In this document: positions 19,169 to 28,431 of the stretch, in pieces
Layout of the letters: each line of letters starts with the position of its first letter
How positions within the stretch are numbered: position 1 is the first letter of the stretch
Assembly: GCA_977017575.1 (NCBI GenBank)
Contig: CDRNVI010000029.1
Span: 310,001-374,000, forward strand
Source of the DNA: Paramoeba atlantica
Taxonomy: Eukaryota; Discosea
Direction: 5' to 3'
DNA: 64,000 nt
The notes under the pieces: generated by a model
Seen by the model: only the letters and a program-made list of their open reading frames with translations
Databases searched by the model: none
What the model was told of the DNA's origin: nothing
Translations under genes and position numbers: made by a program

Positions 19169-20836
19169 ATGTCTCGCAACCCCCTGAAGTTCAGTCTCAG
19201 TCACACTTTGCTTAAGAGCGCGAGGAAAATCGACGCAGATCCGGCACATCGCGCACTCGTGACGACACCTTACGAACTGGTAAGATTTTACGACCACAGG
19301 AATGAACAGTGGGAGTCACCGCTGCGTTCGGTAGGAGGAGAATCAACTGAGGAAGAGACGCGCGTTTCTCCTGGCTATTTCGTAATGAGTGCATTACGAG
19401 AGTTAAATGGAGGTCGAGTGTACTACATCCCAACGGACCGCCGCACACATCACCACCTTGTGCCAGAGATCAGGCGAATGCTGCGGACCACCCCGCTCAC
19501 TCCTTCGTCCGTTTCATCTGCATTCTTTGCAATGAAGCTTGTCAACGCCATACAGGCGTCGGGAGCGAAACTGGAGAGCCCCACAGTGAATGAAGATTCC
19601 GCTCCGCATACGCGAAGTCTACGAAAAGCGCAACCCTTGGAGACGCTTCCAGTGTTTGATCCACAGTGGCAGCCACCCCACTCACCTCAACCCACACCCC
19701 GTAACCTTACTGACCCCCCTCCCCCTCCACCCTCACCCCAATCCAAACCCAAAAAGTGGCGCAACCGTTCCTCCACCTCCATCTCCCCCCTACCTCCATC
19801 TTGTGGCTACTTCCTCGCCGCTCATCCCATGGTGGATCGCTGTTTCCGTCATGCCGTCATGCTTGTCGGGGCTCACAACGTGTCCTCCCCCACAGAGCCC
19901 TCCCACCCCGAACCCCCTCCCTCCACCGACCTCCCCCCCTCTGGTCTCCGCGGGACCGCCCCGAAAGGGATGGAGACGCGTCCGCGGGCCACGACGCGTT
20001 ACTACGGCTCTCCTTCTTCTTCTTCTCCTTCTTCTCCTTCTTCTTTTCCCTCTCCCCCCCCCACCCCCTCCACCCAGTCCATGGCGTGGGTCCTCAACAT
20101 CCCGCTACGCACCCGTGACGGGAGGGCCGTGCGGGTCGGGGACCTCGGCATCCAGTCCCACCCCGTGTTCCGCTCCCACCTGCGGCACAACCTGGTGTTC
20201 TCCGGGGGGCCGGTGGCGTCCCCGGTGGCGCCGGCGGGGGGTGGCCCCCCCCGGGGGGAGCACGCGCTGTTCGTGCTGCACTGTCCCGGCGGGGGGAGGG
20301 CCGCCAAGGGGGGAGGGGAAGGGGGAGGGAGAACCCAGAAGGGGGTAAAGGGGTCGACGGTGGTGGTTCCCGGGGTGTACTGTGTACACGCGCTGGGGCC
20401 GTTGGGGGAGGCGATGGGGAGAGGGGAGGTGAAGGCGGGGGAGGTGGTGGTGGTGTTGGGGTACAGTGGGTGGGGACGGGCGCAGTTGGATGGGGAGATT
20501 GCGCAGGGGACGTGGGTGCCGTTTAGGGTGAAGAAGGGGCGGGAGATTGCGGCGCTGGTGTCGTCGTATCAAAGATCGGCCGCGGAGAAGGATGAGGAGG
20601 GGATGGAAAAGGATGCGGAGGTGGTGAGTCCGGCGGTGAAGCCGATTGTACGTGTCGCGTCCCTTGAGAAGTCACACAGTGAGGAGAAGGCGGAAAAGTC
20701 AGTCCCGCTGATTGATGAATCGAACGTACCTTACCCGGCAAAAATGTGGAAGGATGTGTTTACGGCTATGGGGCACCCATATAAATGTTTTGCTAGGCTG
20801 TGTGGTGTCACTCCATTACGAATGAGTTCACTATAG
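19169..20836 (+). CDS. UPF0301/AlgH (DUF179) family protein with a low-complexity insertion
   Basis: A 555-residue protein. I take the ATG at 19169; an in-frame ATG at 19052 would add a hydrophobic but transposon-adjacent stretch. The AlgH fold is recognisable in two parts: GYFLAAHPMVDRCFRHAVMLVGAH (about residue 211), then after about 65 residues of Pro/Ser-rich insertion, AWVLNIP...HPVFRSHLRHNLVFSGGPV, HALFVLHCPGG, VPGVYCVHAL and VLGYSGWGRAQLDGEIAQGTWV (to about residue 450). AlgH proteins are bacterial in origin and also occur in plants and algae; their biochemical role is poorly defined. The N-terminal 200 residues are unrecognised. The middle of the gene is extremely GC-rich, switching from C-rich to G-rich on the coding strand near 20.1 kb. 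Confidence 0.85.
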   Translation: MSRNPLKFSLSHTLLKSARKIDADPAHRALVTTPYELVRFYDHRNEQWESPLRSVGGESTEEETRVSPGYFVMSALRELNGGRVYYIPTDRRTHHHLVPEIRRMLRTTPLTPSSVSSAFFAMKLVNAIQASGAKLESPTVNEDSAPHTRSLRKAQPLETLPVFDPQWQPPHSPQPTPRNLTDPPPPPPSPQSKPKKWRNRSSTSISPLPPSCGYFLAAHPMVDRCFRHAVMLVGAHNVSSPTEPSHPEPPPSTDLPPSGLRGTAPKGMETRPRATTRYYGSPSSSSPSSPSSFPSPPPTPSTQSMAWVLNIPLRTRDGRAVRVGDLGIQSHPVFRSHLRHNLVFSGGPVASPVAPAGGGPPRGEHALFVLHCPGGGRAAKGGGEGGGRTQKGVKGSTVVVPGVYCVHALGPLGEAMGRGEVKAGEVVVVLGYSGWGRAQLDGEIAQGTWVPFRVKKGREIAALVSSYQRSAAEKDEEGMEKDAEVVSPAVKPIVRVASLEKSHSEEKAEKSVPLIDESNVPYPAKMWKDVFTAMGHPYKCFARLCGVTPLRMSSL

Positions 20837-21056
20837 AAAAAACTCGTTTTCAATGCGCGGTATTATACTACACAGTTTAAAAGGACCACTATATATAAAT
20901 TTACTGTATTGCTGCTTTGCGTCATGCACTACGCAGGATTATTTTTCTTATATTTTTTATGAATGTACTTACAGAACGTGCGAACCTGTCTACGATTTTT
21001 TTTGAGCACTCCTAATTTTTCCCTTTTTTTTCTTTGCCAAAGTCCTTGAAACGACC

Positions 21057-21434
21057 ATGTTTGCCAACGCTTTCCCCTTCGGAAAAATTGTAAGTGGGTC
21101 ACTACGCACATTTCGGTCGGTAGCAAAACGCAACACCACAAGCACAATATCCAATTGTAACATGAAGTTCCCTCTTCTAGGAGGGTCCATCGCCTATTAT
21201 ACATCAAATAACAAAAAGTCAGACTCATTGCCTTTTGATGCTGAAGACGTGGACGCAAGTAAACTACAGCATCCCTATTGGGATGAGAAAACTGGATCTG
21301 AAGCGTTAGACGACGGTGACGATGATCTGATGATGTTGAACGAAATCGGCGAATTCGGCTCCGACTTCGATTTCGACCTTCCCGAAAAGGACAAGGGGTT
21401 CCTGAAGAAGGAATGGAGTCCACCCTCCAAGTAG
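21057..21434 (+). CDS. Small acidic protein with a possible mitochondrial leader
   Basis: 125 residues; ATG start after a strong T-rich tract (21003-21034) followed by AG. Residues 1-40 are basic and Ser/Thr/Phe-rich (MFANAFPFGKIVSGSLRTFRSVAKR), like a mitochondrial presequence; residues 60-125 are very acidic (DDGDDDLMM, DFDFDLPEKD). I recognise no family. Host gene by orientation and composition. Confidence 0.6.
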   Translation: MFANAFPFGKIVSGSLRTFRSVAKRNTTSTISNCNMKFPLLGGSIAYYTSNNKKSDSLPFDAEDVDASKLQHPYWDEKTGSEALDDGDDDLMMLNEIGEFGSDFDFDLPEKDKGFLKKEWSPPSK

Positions 21435-21833
21435 ATCTGATAGTTGCGCTCTCAGCAACAACCAAGAAAAAAATACGTAACCAAGAAAAAATCACGTCTC
21501 CACTTTTGCTTTTTTATTTTTTTATTATATCCCGATATACTCGTCATATTTATTTATTTTTTCTTAGTTCTCTAAAGGGCGAAACTCTTGAGCTTCTCAA
21601 AGATCCTGTTTCAATTCTCCGAGTTGCCGATGTATGAAGTTTAATATGGAGGTGAAACTCCATCTATCTGTATGTCAATGCATCGAAACAAAAAGCTTTT
21701 GGGTCATCAGTTTTAGATGTATGCAAGTTCTTTACGGCACATGGGGAAATATGCAACCTTTAAGGAGAAAAGGAAACGACAGAAGACTACCACTAATTAA
21801 ACTTAAACATTTGAATTGTTTTCTTTGATTTTT
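21435..21833. other. Intergenic, nothing identified
   Basis: About 400 bp of AT-rich DNA with overlapping short open frames, none convincing. Confidence 0.5.
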
Positions 21834-22529
21834 ATGCAAACTGAGAAAGTTCATGCTATACAAGGAAGCAAAAAAACTGAGTTTAATCACCCCCCTGAAG
21901 AGGTTAGATGTCAGCACTCCGATCTCAAAGACCAGAAAACGTTAGTCAGGATATTATCAGTCACAGAGCAAATGATGGATGTCCTTACGCAGCTTACTGC
22001 AAATATAAACGAGGAATGTACTGTCGACAACATACATAACGCATCTTTTGAAACTATTCATGCGCGCCATAATAGTACATGCATTAGTCCAGCTAAGAAA
22101 GACGAGAAAAATCAAGATGAAGAGGGCCGCACGTCGTTCGATGATACTCAACGCATACTAAATTCTTTAGACAGCGTTTCTCTTCATCTAAATGAGACCT
22201 TAGATCGAAAAATCGTGGGCCCATTCAACACAATAACGAACTACGTCGATAAATATTTTGAAACATGGCGCTATTTTTGGCGTAATGAATACATCACTGA
22301 TGTGACACATGGGATTCTAGCAAAACATTTTGAAATTCGGGCAATGCTTGTCCAATCTTCGGAATTTAACGAACCAACAATCTCGTCGAATAATACGATG
22401 TCATGGAAAACCCTCGAAAGACTATGTTCTCAAAGACTTCAAATGATCGTTGAAGAGGAAACTAAAATTTTGGAATTGGGGCGAAGGTTGAAGCAGTGTA
22501 CAAAGTACAACGACACAGAAGACGCGTAG
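21834..22529 (+). CDS. Hypothetical protein, helical
   Basis: 231 residues from the ATG at 21834 (the frame opens with TTG at 21816). Mostly charged helix, with an aromatic cluster NYVDKYFETWRYFWRNEYITD in the middle and a glutamate-rich helix near the end (MIVEEETKILELGRRL) that may form a coiled coil. No family recognised. It sits between two supported + strand genes. Confidence 0.6.
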   Translation: MQTEKVHAIQGSKKTEFNHPPEEVRCQHSDLKDQKTLVRILSVTEQMMDVLTQLTANINEECTVDNIHNASFETIHARHNSTCISPAKKDEKNQDEEGRTSFDDTQRILNSLDSVSLHLNETLDRKIVGPFNTITNYVDKYFETWRYFWRNEYITDVTHGILAKHFEIRAMLVQSSEFNEPTISSNNTMSWKTLERLCSQRLQMIVEEETKILELGRRLKQCTKYNDTEDA

Positions 22530-22866
22530 ATATGCAACTTTCATATAATTTTATACATATCTATTATTGTTTCATAATGCAGAAGATTCCTTATTTTGCC
22601 TTACAATTCTTGCCTAAGAGCCCAGAGCTGCGTAATTTTAGTCGTGTTACGCTCTGTCTTTTCTTTGTTTTTTATAAGCTGTATAATTCTTGCTTGTAAG
22701 AAAAAGGTTGGCAAATCGGATGTCGAATCGAAAGACAAGAAAATTAACAGTAGATCAAGGAAGTCATACAAGCCTACATGGCGCCATTCTATAGTTGTAG
22801 AGAGCTATTGATAGCAGGAGAGAGTTGTACTACTAGCGTGAATTATTAATAGATTAAATTGACCTG
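22530..22866. other. Intergenic, nothing identified
   Basis: AT-rich spacer of about 335 bp. Short open frames are present but overlap and resemble nothing. Confidence 0.5.
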
Positions 22867-24198
22867 ATGGAAGTAGAGCGTACACCCCTTCATCTTGAGA
22901 ACCTTTTAAGAACAATCAAGTTCGGTACTTCCTCAGAAGTGAAGAAAGTTATTTCGGAGGACAGATCAGGAACACTACTTACTTCTGAAGATGGCTCTGG
23001 TCGTACAGCACTACATTTCGTCGCATATTGGGGCCGGACGGATTTACTCGATTTCTTAAACACACCTGGGATACGGTCGCGAATAGAAGTTGATCACCAA
23101 GACTTTGATGGTAACACCGCACTTGTGCTTGCGGCAAAGCAAAAGAATTTTAGCTGCTTACAATCGCTCGTAGAAAAGTGGGATGCTGACCTCATGAAAA
23201 AACTCAAAGGCGAAGTAACAGTCATTCACCATGCAGCTTGCGTACCAGATAACATCCAGATTCTGCATTTTCTTACTAATGCTTGGATATCACGGTCATC
23301 CGACGCCTCTCAGCCACTAGAGGTAAAACATGAAGAAACAGACCAAAAAAGTGAAGATGTGCAACCCATTGATACGTTCTTTGGCAATGAGGGGCTTCCT
23401 TTCGCTTCCTTTTGTAAGCCCATTGAAGGAGGAAGCCCCCTTCACTGGGCATGTCACAACCAGGATTTGAACAATGTGGCTTTTTGTTTAGATGAATTAC
23501 ACATCCCTGTGGATGTGACAGATATGCACGGGGGCACAGCTCTCTTTGTTGCGTCCTCTCTTGGGCATCATGAAATAACTCGGTTCCTTTTGGAACGTCA
23601 GGCGAACCTCCGCGTACAAACACTTGATGGTACCACTCCATGTTCACTTTTGCTTGAGCAAGAAACTTTAGACGTTGAAATGGTTAAATTGCTGCGCATT
23701 TTTGACCACAGTAATATTCTAGAGGAAATTCTAGCCAATTCAAAAAGCAAATTGCCTGAGCCCGTATACCAAGATTTGTGCAAAGTACCGCCCGATGAAT
23801 CCGCGTGCAAAGAACGCGCTTCACGATTTAAATTGCAGGGCAGCAACGCTTTTGCAGCGAGAGAGTACGTAAAAGCGTCAAAATTTTATACACTCTCGAT
23901 TGCACATGTTTCAAGTGACCCTACAATATTTTCCAACCGTAGTGCGTGCTACTATAATTTGCGCCAATTCCGTAGAGCTCTAGCGGACGGTATTCATTCC
24001 GTTAGATTAAGTCCCACGTGGGTGAAAGGTTATTACCGTACGGCAGCAGTACTCCTCGAATTGGAAGCTTATGATAGGTGTCTAAATGTATGCAAACTCG
24101 GCATAGAGATTGACAGGGACAACTCTGCAACAGCCGAACAGCTGCGCAGCATTATAACCCAGCTGTCTAGGCGGAAAAAGAAGTTGACAACCGTGTAG
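22867..24198 (+). CDS. Ankyrin-repeat plus TPR co-chaperone-like protein
   Basis: A 443-residue protein. Ankyrin repeats: GRTALHFVAYWGRTDLLDFL, GNTALVLAAKQKNFSCLQSL and, after a spacer, GSPLHWACHNQDLNNVAFCL and GTALFVASSLGHHEITRFLL (residues about 45-270). A three-helix-pair TPR domain follows (about 315-430): RFKLQGSNAFAAREYVKASKFYTLSI, FSNRSACYYNLRQFRRALADGIHSV, GYYRTAAVLLELEAYDRCL. The lysine/asparagine pattern resembles carboxylate-clamp TPRs that bind Hsp70/Hsp90 tails. The combination suggests an adaptor that brings a client to a chaperone. Complete, ATG start; an exact 17-bp hairpin begins 2 nt after the stop codon. Confidence 0.88.
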   Translation: MEVERTPLHLENLLRTIKFGTSSEVKKVISEDRSGTLLTSEDGSGRTALHFVAYWGRTDLLDFLNTPGIRSRIEVDHQDFDGNTALVLAAKQKNFSCLQSLVEKWDADLMKKLKGEVTVIHHAACVPDNIQILHFLTNAWISRSSDASQPLEVKHEETDQKSEDVQPIDTFFGNEGLPFASFCKPIEGGSPLHWACHNQDLNNVAFCLDELHIPVDVTDMHGGTALFVASSLGHHEITRFLLERQANLRVQTLDGTTPCSLLLEQETLDVEMVKLLRIFDHSNILEEILANSKSKLPEPVYQDLCKVPPDESACKERASRFKLQGSNAFAAREYVKASKFYTLSIAHVSSDPTIFSNRSACYYNLRQFRRALADGIHSVRLSPTWVKGYYRTAAVLLELEAYDRCLNVCKLGIEIDRDNSATAEQLRSIITQLSRRKKKLTTV

Positions 24199-24199
24199 C

Positions 24200-24237
24200 A
24201 GTCTTTTAGATTGTAAGATTTTACAATCTAAAAGACT
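24200..24237. terminator. Perfect 17-bp hairpin right after a stop codon
   Basis: Arms 24200-24216 and 24221-24237 are exact reverse complements with a GATT loop, starting 2 nt past the TAG of the ankyrin-TPR gene. Probably a 3'-UTR stem-loop or transcript-processing signal; no other gene in the window has one, so a general terminator role is not supported. Confidence 0.6.
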
Positions 24238-24601
24238 CTTGCGACTAATAAGGTAAGATGAGGTCTGCAACCTTTACATCCATTTGATTTTGTAGCTGAC
24301 AAGCCCTCGACGCGTCGTTGTTCCACTGGGCGTTATGGAACTGGTCGGTGAGATTTAATAATTATTCAGAAACCTTCCCACGAGTGATAAAATGTATGAT
24401 GTATCAGTGAATGAATTCCTTATGAATACGTACTGACAAGAGAAAAGTAGGTAAGCCAAGTAAATGTTGGGTATGTAAATTGTATCGGTGTTCCGCGATT
24501 TCTTTCGAATCTCTGCGCTTGATTCTAATTTTATTATGCGTTTTCAAACTCATTTTCTCTATGTAGTCCTTGATGAGCGAAGGTTCTGATATCATCCTCA
24601 T
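24238..24601. other. Intergenic, nothing identified
   Basis: Spacer of about 360 bp without recognised feature beyond the hairpin at its left end. Confidence 0.5.
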
Positions 24602-26911
24602 ATGAACATCACGATTTGGTATTTCTTGCAGTGGACGCTGGCCAGCATCTCGTCATCACTATCTCAAGTACTCCCCTCTCTTATTGTAACCCTGCTTGTA
24701 CTCATACTGAGTGCACGGAAAGTAGAAAGGAAGGAGTCAACTGTTGATCCATCATTATTAACAGTTTCTAGATCGTGCGGAGGGAGACCAAGTTTCGCAC
24801 AATTGAGTAAGTCGCTTCCCCGGAATCCTGCCAGCAATTCGCTCTGTATCCTGTCCATAGTTCGTTCCTTCCTTCTGTTGACTTCAGTCATAGGATCATT
24901 ATATTTTCTTGATTTCTATAGTCTGTTGCATCTTGCCATTATTGTGGGTCTATTCTACTTTGCTTTGAGAGTTGGTTCCTTGTTTTCGATCCCGATGTCC
25001 AGGGGAGATGTAGACACGAGGAAATCATATTTCTTCATCAACAGTGCTATTTGCGGTTCAGCTTTCTACTTTGCATTTATTTATTGCGCCCTACAGTTTA
25101 ATTCTTGCTCGCTAAGCCCACAACTGAAAAACAATTCATTTTCTTCCAATGTATCCAATTTGCAGCCGTCCTGCACCGAGTCAGTGCTCTCTCTTCATCA
25201 TTTAGTAAGCACCACTCCGTCCGGTGGAGTAATATACCTGCACCCTGGACAAGAATATATCGTTGATTTTCCTCTTGTTATACGAGACAAGGAGTTGACT
25301 CTCATCAGTGTTGGAATGGATCATCATGGACAGCAAACCAATAATACTGCCGCCCAGTTGCTATGTGTTACGGAATGTGCCATTGTACTTCGAGGGTCAT
25401 CCCTTTCACTTGTGAACATACACATGACGACGGAGAGTCGTAAGAAGCCGGCGATCGTTGTGTTCTCCGCCGAAGACAGTGTTTTCCGAGGAGAAGAAAC
25501 TAGTGTGTACAGGAAATCCGATACTTCTCTACAAATGCGAGACTCTGTTCTTCACTGCGCGTTGCGGAAATGCGTTTATTATCCCAGTAGAACGCGATCA
25601 AAATCCGATGGTTATTCTGAAACGAAAGAGTACAATCAATGGGACTATTTACCTTTGAGTCATAGATCTCTACTGCTCTGTACTTCGTTGATACTGAAGC
25701 TCACGGGAGATTATGCATTTCCATTCGTACGACGTCTTGCTACCGCTCTTCCCTGGATGACATCAAGCGCGTATTCTTTCTTCCGTTTGTCAATTATTTT
25801 AGCCAACGAATACCTGGAAGCTACGTACTGCATAGTTTCACTGTGCTCTGAACAAATGCGGTATGAAAAGTGTGCATGGGCGCAGCAAGCGTACCCTATT
25901 TTGTATCAGTTCATAAGTACGATATACGGAGCTGTGCGCCACACTCAATATTTTATTGGAGGAATCCGTCCCGTCTTCCAATCAATCGTTGATGTTATGG
26001 GTCTCATCCTGTGTCAATTTCACTTCTTTTCGAATGACAAGTGCACCGCCTTACGGCGTTCATACCCAGTGGCATCGGAGCTACAGCGTGATGTGCATTC
26101 AGGGTTAGGATGGCTCGTTGCATGGGCTCGATGCATGCTTTGGTCGGACCCCTCCGATGCTCGATGTGCTGAGAGCAGTCTGTTATTGGTAATGATACAG
26201 TACAGTATATTTTTGCCTCGACTAATAGTGTCGTCCTTTTTTGCCATATTTGTGGGTGAACATCGCTGTATTCTAAACATCATGAGTCTTCAAGCACAGT
26301 TTTGCTACGAATTAGGTTTATACGTTCTTGCCATCGGCCGCGTATTAGTGCGTTTTGTGATTAGGGAACACTTTTCACAGGCTGCGATGACACAAATTAC
26401 GACTTCGTTTGTTTTTTGTCTTTATACCTTGTTTGCCGTACTTCGAAAAACTACTGATTTGAACGACGACGAAAGCGTTCATGAATCGTACAACTCACTT
26501 TTAGATGTCCTAGGGGGTATATTTAGGACCAAAAAATGGGTTCACCTAGCTTACAGCATGGGTACGAAAACGACGGAGTTAGCCTCCGTACTGAAGCACT
26601 ATGGTCTTTCTTGCACGCTTGTTTTCCTCACTTCGTTCCTCCCGTATCCCTTGTATCAAATGACCGTGTGGCTGCAGCTTCCGGTGCAATGCTGCCAGAC
26701 CACATTGTGGATTTTAATACCCAAACCGTCATGGATAAAAGGCATTCTAATTATCTGCGCAAGATTTTTGGTTTCTTATCTTATTCAGAATACGCTAGGG
26801 ATCATACTTGGATATCTATGGGGAGAAGTTTCCATTCTGATAACTATTTTTCTAGCAGCAGTTATCGCACACAGCTTTTTTCACGAGTCGCGTAAAAAAC
26901 TCAGGCAATAG
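24602..26911 (+). CDS. Large multipass membrane protein of unknown function
   Basis: 769 residues, ATG start. The N-terminus holds about four hydrophobic segments (residues 5-40, 82-127, 141-165), and the C-terminal third at least four more (for example LYVLAIGRVLVRFVI, FVFCLYTLFAVL, TLVFLTSFLPYPLYQM, and a long glycine/isoleucine-rich pair near 720-760). Between them a soluble section (about 200-300) has short beta-like repeats around GGVIYLHPGQEYIVDFPLVI, reminiscent of a right-handed beta-helix start. No family recognised. The repeated topology suggests a transporter, sensor or surface protein, but that is a guess. Confidence 0.7.
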   Translation: MNITIWYFLQWTLASISSSLSQVLPSLIVTLLVLILSARKVERKESTVDPSLLTVSRSCGGRPSFAQLSKSLPRNPASNSLCILSIVRSFLLLTSVIGSLYFLDFYSLLHLAIIVGLFYFALRVGSLFSIPMSRGDVDTRKSYFFINSAICGSAFYFAFIYCALQFNSCSLSPQLKNNSFSSNVSNLQPSCTESVLSLHHLVSTTPSGGVIYLHPGQEYIVDFPLVIRDKELTLISVGMDHHGQQTNNTAAQLLCVTECAIVLRGSSLSLVNIHMTTESRKKPAIVVFSAEDSVFRGEETSVYRKSDTSLQMRDSVLHCALRKCVYYPSRTRSKSDGYSETKEYNQWDYLPLSHRSLLLCTSLILKLTGDYAFPFVRRLATALPWMTSSAYSFFRLSIILANEYLEATYCIVSLCSEQMRYEKCAWAQQAYPILYQFISTIYGAVRHTQYFIGGIRPVFQSIVDVMGLILCQFHFFSNDKCTALRRSYPVASELQRDVHSGLGWLVAWARCMLWSDPSDARCAESSLLLVMIQYSIFLPRLIVSSFFAIFVGEHRCILNIMSLQAQFCYELGLYVLAIGRVLVRFVIREHFSQAAMTQITTSFVFCLYTLFAVLRKTTDLNDDESVHESYNSLLDVLGGIFRTKKWVHLAYSMGTKTTELASVLKHYGLSCTLVFLTSFLPYPLYQMTVWLQLPVQCCQTTLWILIPKPSWIKGILIICARFLVSYLIQNTLGIILGYLWGEVSILITIFLAAVIAHSFFHESRKKLRQ

Positions 26912-27174
26912 ATTAGCAGATGTTACGGAAGATCACAGCCTTAACGTCATCAATATCAGACTATATCGTGGCCTCATCATTAACATATTCGTTTCTAATC
27001 CTGCTCCTTTCTTGCGTCCTCCATGATCCATAGGTCGTCCTGTCAAAAGAGTAAAGTGCAGTACGTCGATTAGCGTTGTGTATTCAATTCGATTATTCAT
27101 TTCTTTAAGATTAATGAAAGTTGTGCTACGGTGATTCATGACATCATGTAATGCTAAGGAGTGTGTAATTTCGT

Positions 27175-28194
27175 ATGTACACTAATGCGTTAGGGAACAA
27201 CACGTTTACATACCCTTTTCCAGAGAATACTTTCTTCATGGTACTACTTCACACTACAATTACGACTCCCGCGTTACACAAATCATCCACCCCCATTGTG
27301 CTTCTTCATGGACTTTTTGGCAGCAGCTCCAATTGGAGAACGATGGCTCAACGCCTTGCAACACAATTAGGATGTACGATTTACGCACCGGACGCTCGAA
27401 ACCACGGCGCCTCCCCTCATGCTGCCCCATTTACTTTAGAAAATATGGTTCTGGACTTGCGCGAGACTCTGCTGCACTTGCAGTATAAAGAGAAGAGCAT
27501 TGCTTTGCTGAAACCCGTTGTTATCGGTCACTCTCTAGGAGGCTTGGTGACAGCTCGATATTTACAGAACTACGACTCTAGTGCGACTGCTGCGATGTTT
27601 GTGGATATTACTCCTCGACAGATCACAACGGAGAAACTTAACGAATTTCTAAGTTATTGTAGTGCCATGCGTTCCGCTTTGAGGGGGGCAGTGGAAGCTG
27701 GAGAGGCAGGTGTGACTTTACGATCGATTGATCATGCATTACAAAGTGCTGTATTGAACAAACAGATTCGAAGCTTTTTACTAACCAATTTGGAACGTGG
27801 AAATGACGAGTACTACTGGAGATTGGGGTTGTCAAATATTGCAGAGGGGCTGAAGTCCGGAAAAGCAACTTGGAATTCGTTAAAACCACCGATACATCTA
27901 AAGACACCATCATTGTTCCTTTATGGTGAAAAATCGGAATACTGGAATGATCCTAAACGTGAAAGCTACTTGTATGACCTGTTTGAACAGTCAGACGTTC
28001 GCAAAGCATGTAGATGGGAAGTAGACAATAACGGGCATATAGAACTGGCTTCTAAAATGAGAAATTCAATTTTAAATTTTGCTACAGTACCACAGGCAGG
28101 ACATTGGCCTCATGCTGAGAATCCGAACGCGTTCTTCCACTATGTCACCAAATTCTACGGATTTTACGCGAATAGTAATCCAAGCGAAAGATGA
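27175..28194 (+). CDS. Alpha/beta hydrolase, ABHD11-like
   Basis: 339 residues. Serine hydrolase of the alpha/beta fold: oxyanion-hole segment VLLHGLFGSSSNWRTM (about 43-58), the DARNHGASPH loop (about 73-82) and nucleophile elbow GHSLGG (118-123, Ser120), with a likely catalytic His in AGHWPHAENP (about 310). This text set matches ABHD11 and bacterial YbfF-type esterases; ABHD11 is mitochondrial and protects lipoylated enzymes. A second ATG at residue 22 would remove an odd N-terminal extension, so the exact start is uncertain. Substrate unknown. Confidence 0.88.
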   Translation: MYTNALGNNTFTYPFPENTFFMVLLHTTITTPALHKSSTPIVLLHGLFGSSSNWRTMAQRLATQLGCTIYAPDARNHGASPHAAPFTLENMVLDLRETLLHLQYKEKSIALLKPVVIGHSLGGLVTARYLQNYDSSATAAMFVDITPRQITTEKLNEFLSYCSAMRSALRGAVEAGEAGVTLRSIDHALQSAVLNKQIRSFLLTNLERGNDEYYWRLGLSNIAEGLKSGKATWNSLKPPIHLKTPSLFLYGEKSEYWNDPKRESYLYDLFEQSDVRKACRWEVDNNGHIELASKMRNSILNFATVPQAGHWPHAENPNAFFHYVTKFYGFYANSNPSER

Positions 28195-28394
28195 CGATAT
28201 TAGTAGTACGAGGTCTACTAATGGAGAACCTATAGAAGGGTGTATGGACATACATTATAGAACGAAGAGGGCTAGTCTAGTCACGAACTCCAGGGTACTG
28301 TAGCTCGAAGCATACGCTTCCGTAGTTCTTTATAGTACTTACCTACCAAATTCGGCAGAATTTTTCACCCCTTTTAGATTAGGTAACGGACATC

Positions 28395-28421
28395 TCTTTT
28401 CTTTCGTTCTTTCATTGTCAG
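28395..28421 (+). promoter_or_regulatory. Polypyrimidine tract plus AG, possible 3' splice or trans-splice acceptor
   Basis: A run of CT-rich sequence (TCTCTTTTCTTTCGTTCTTTC) reaches CAG about ten bases before the reductase ATG. With no upstream coding exon, this arrangement is what spliced-leader acceptors look like. Similar T-rich tracts with AG stand before 21057, 37994 and 54325. It is suggestive only. Confidence 0.35.
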
Positions 28422-28431
28422 GTATGGACGA

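Noticed and set aside
19590-20572. Several long frames in other frames inside the AlgH-like gene
   Set aside because: Shadow frames caused by extreme GC content; only the AlgH frame has family motifs.
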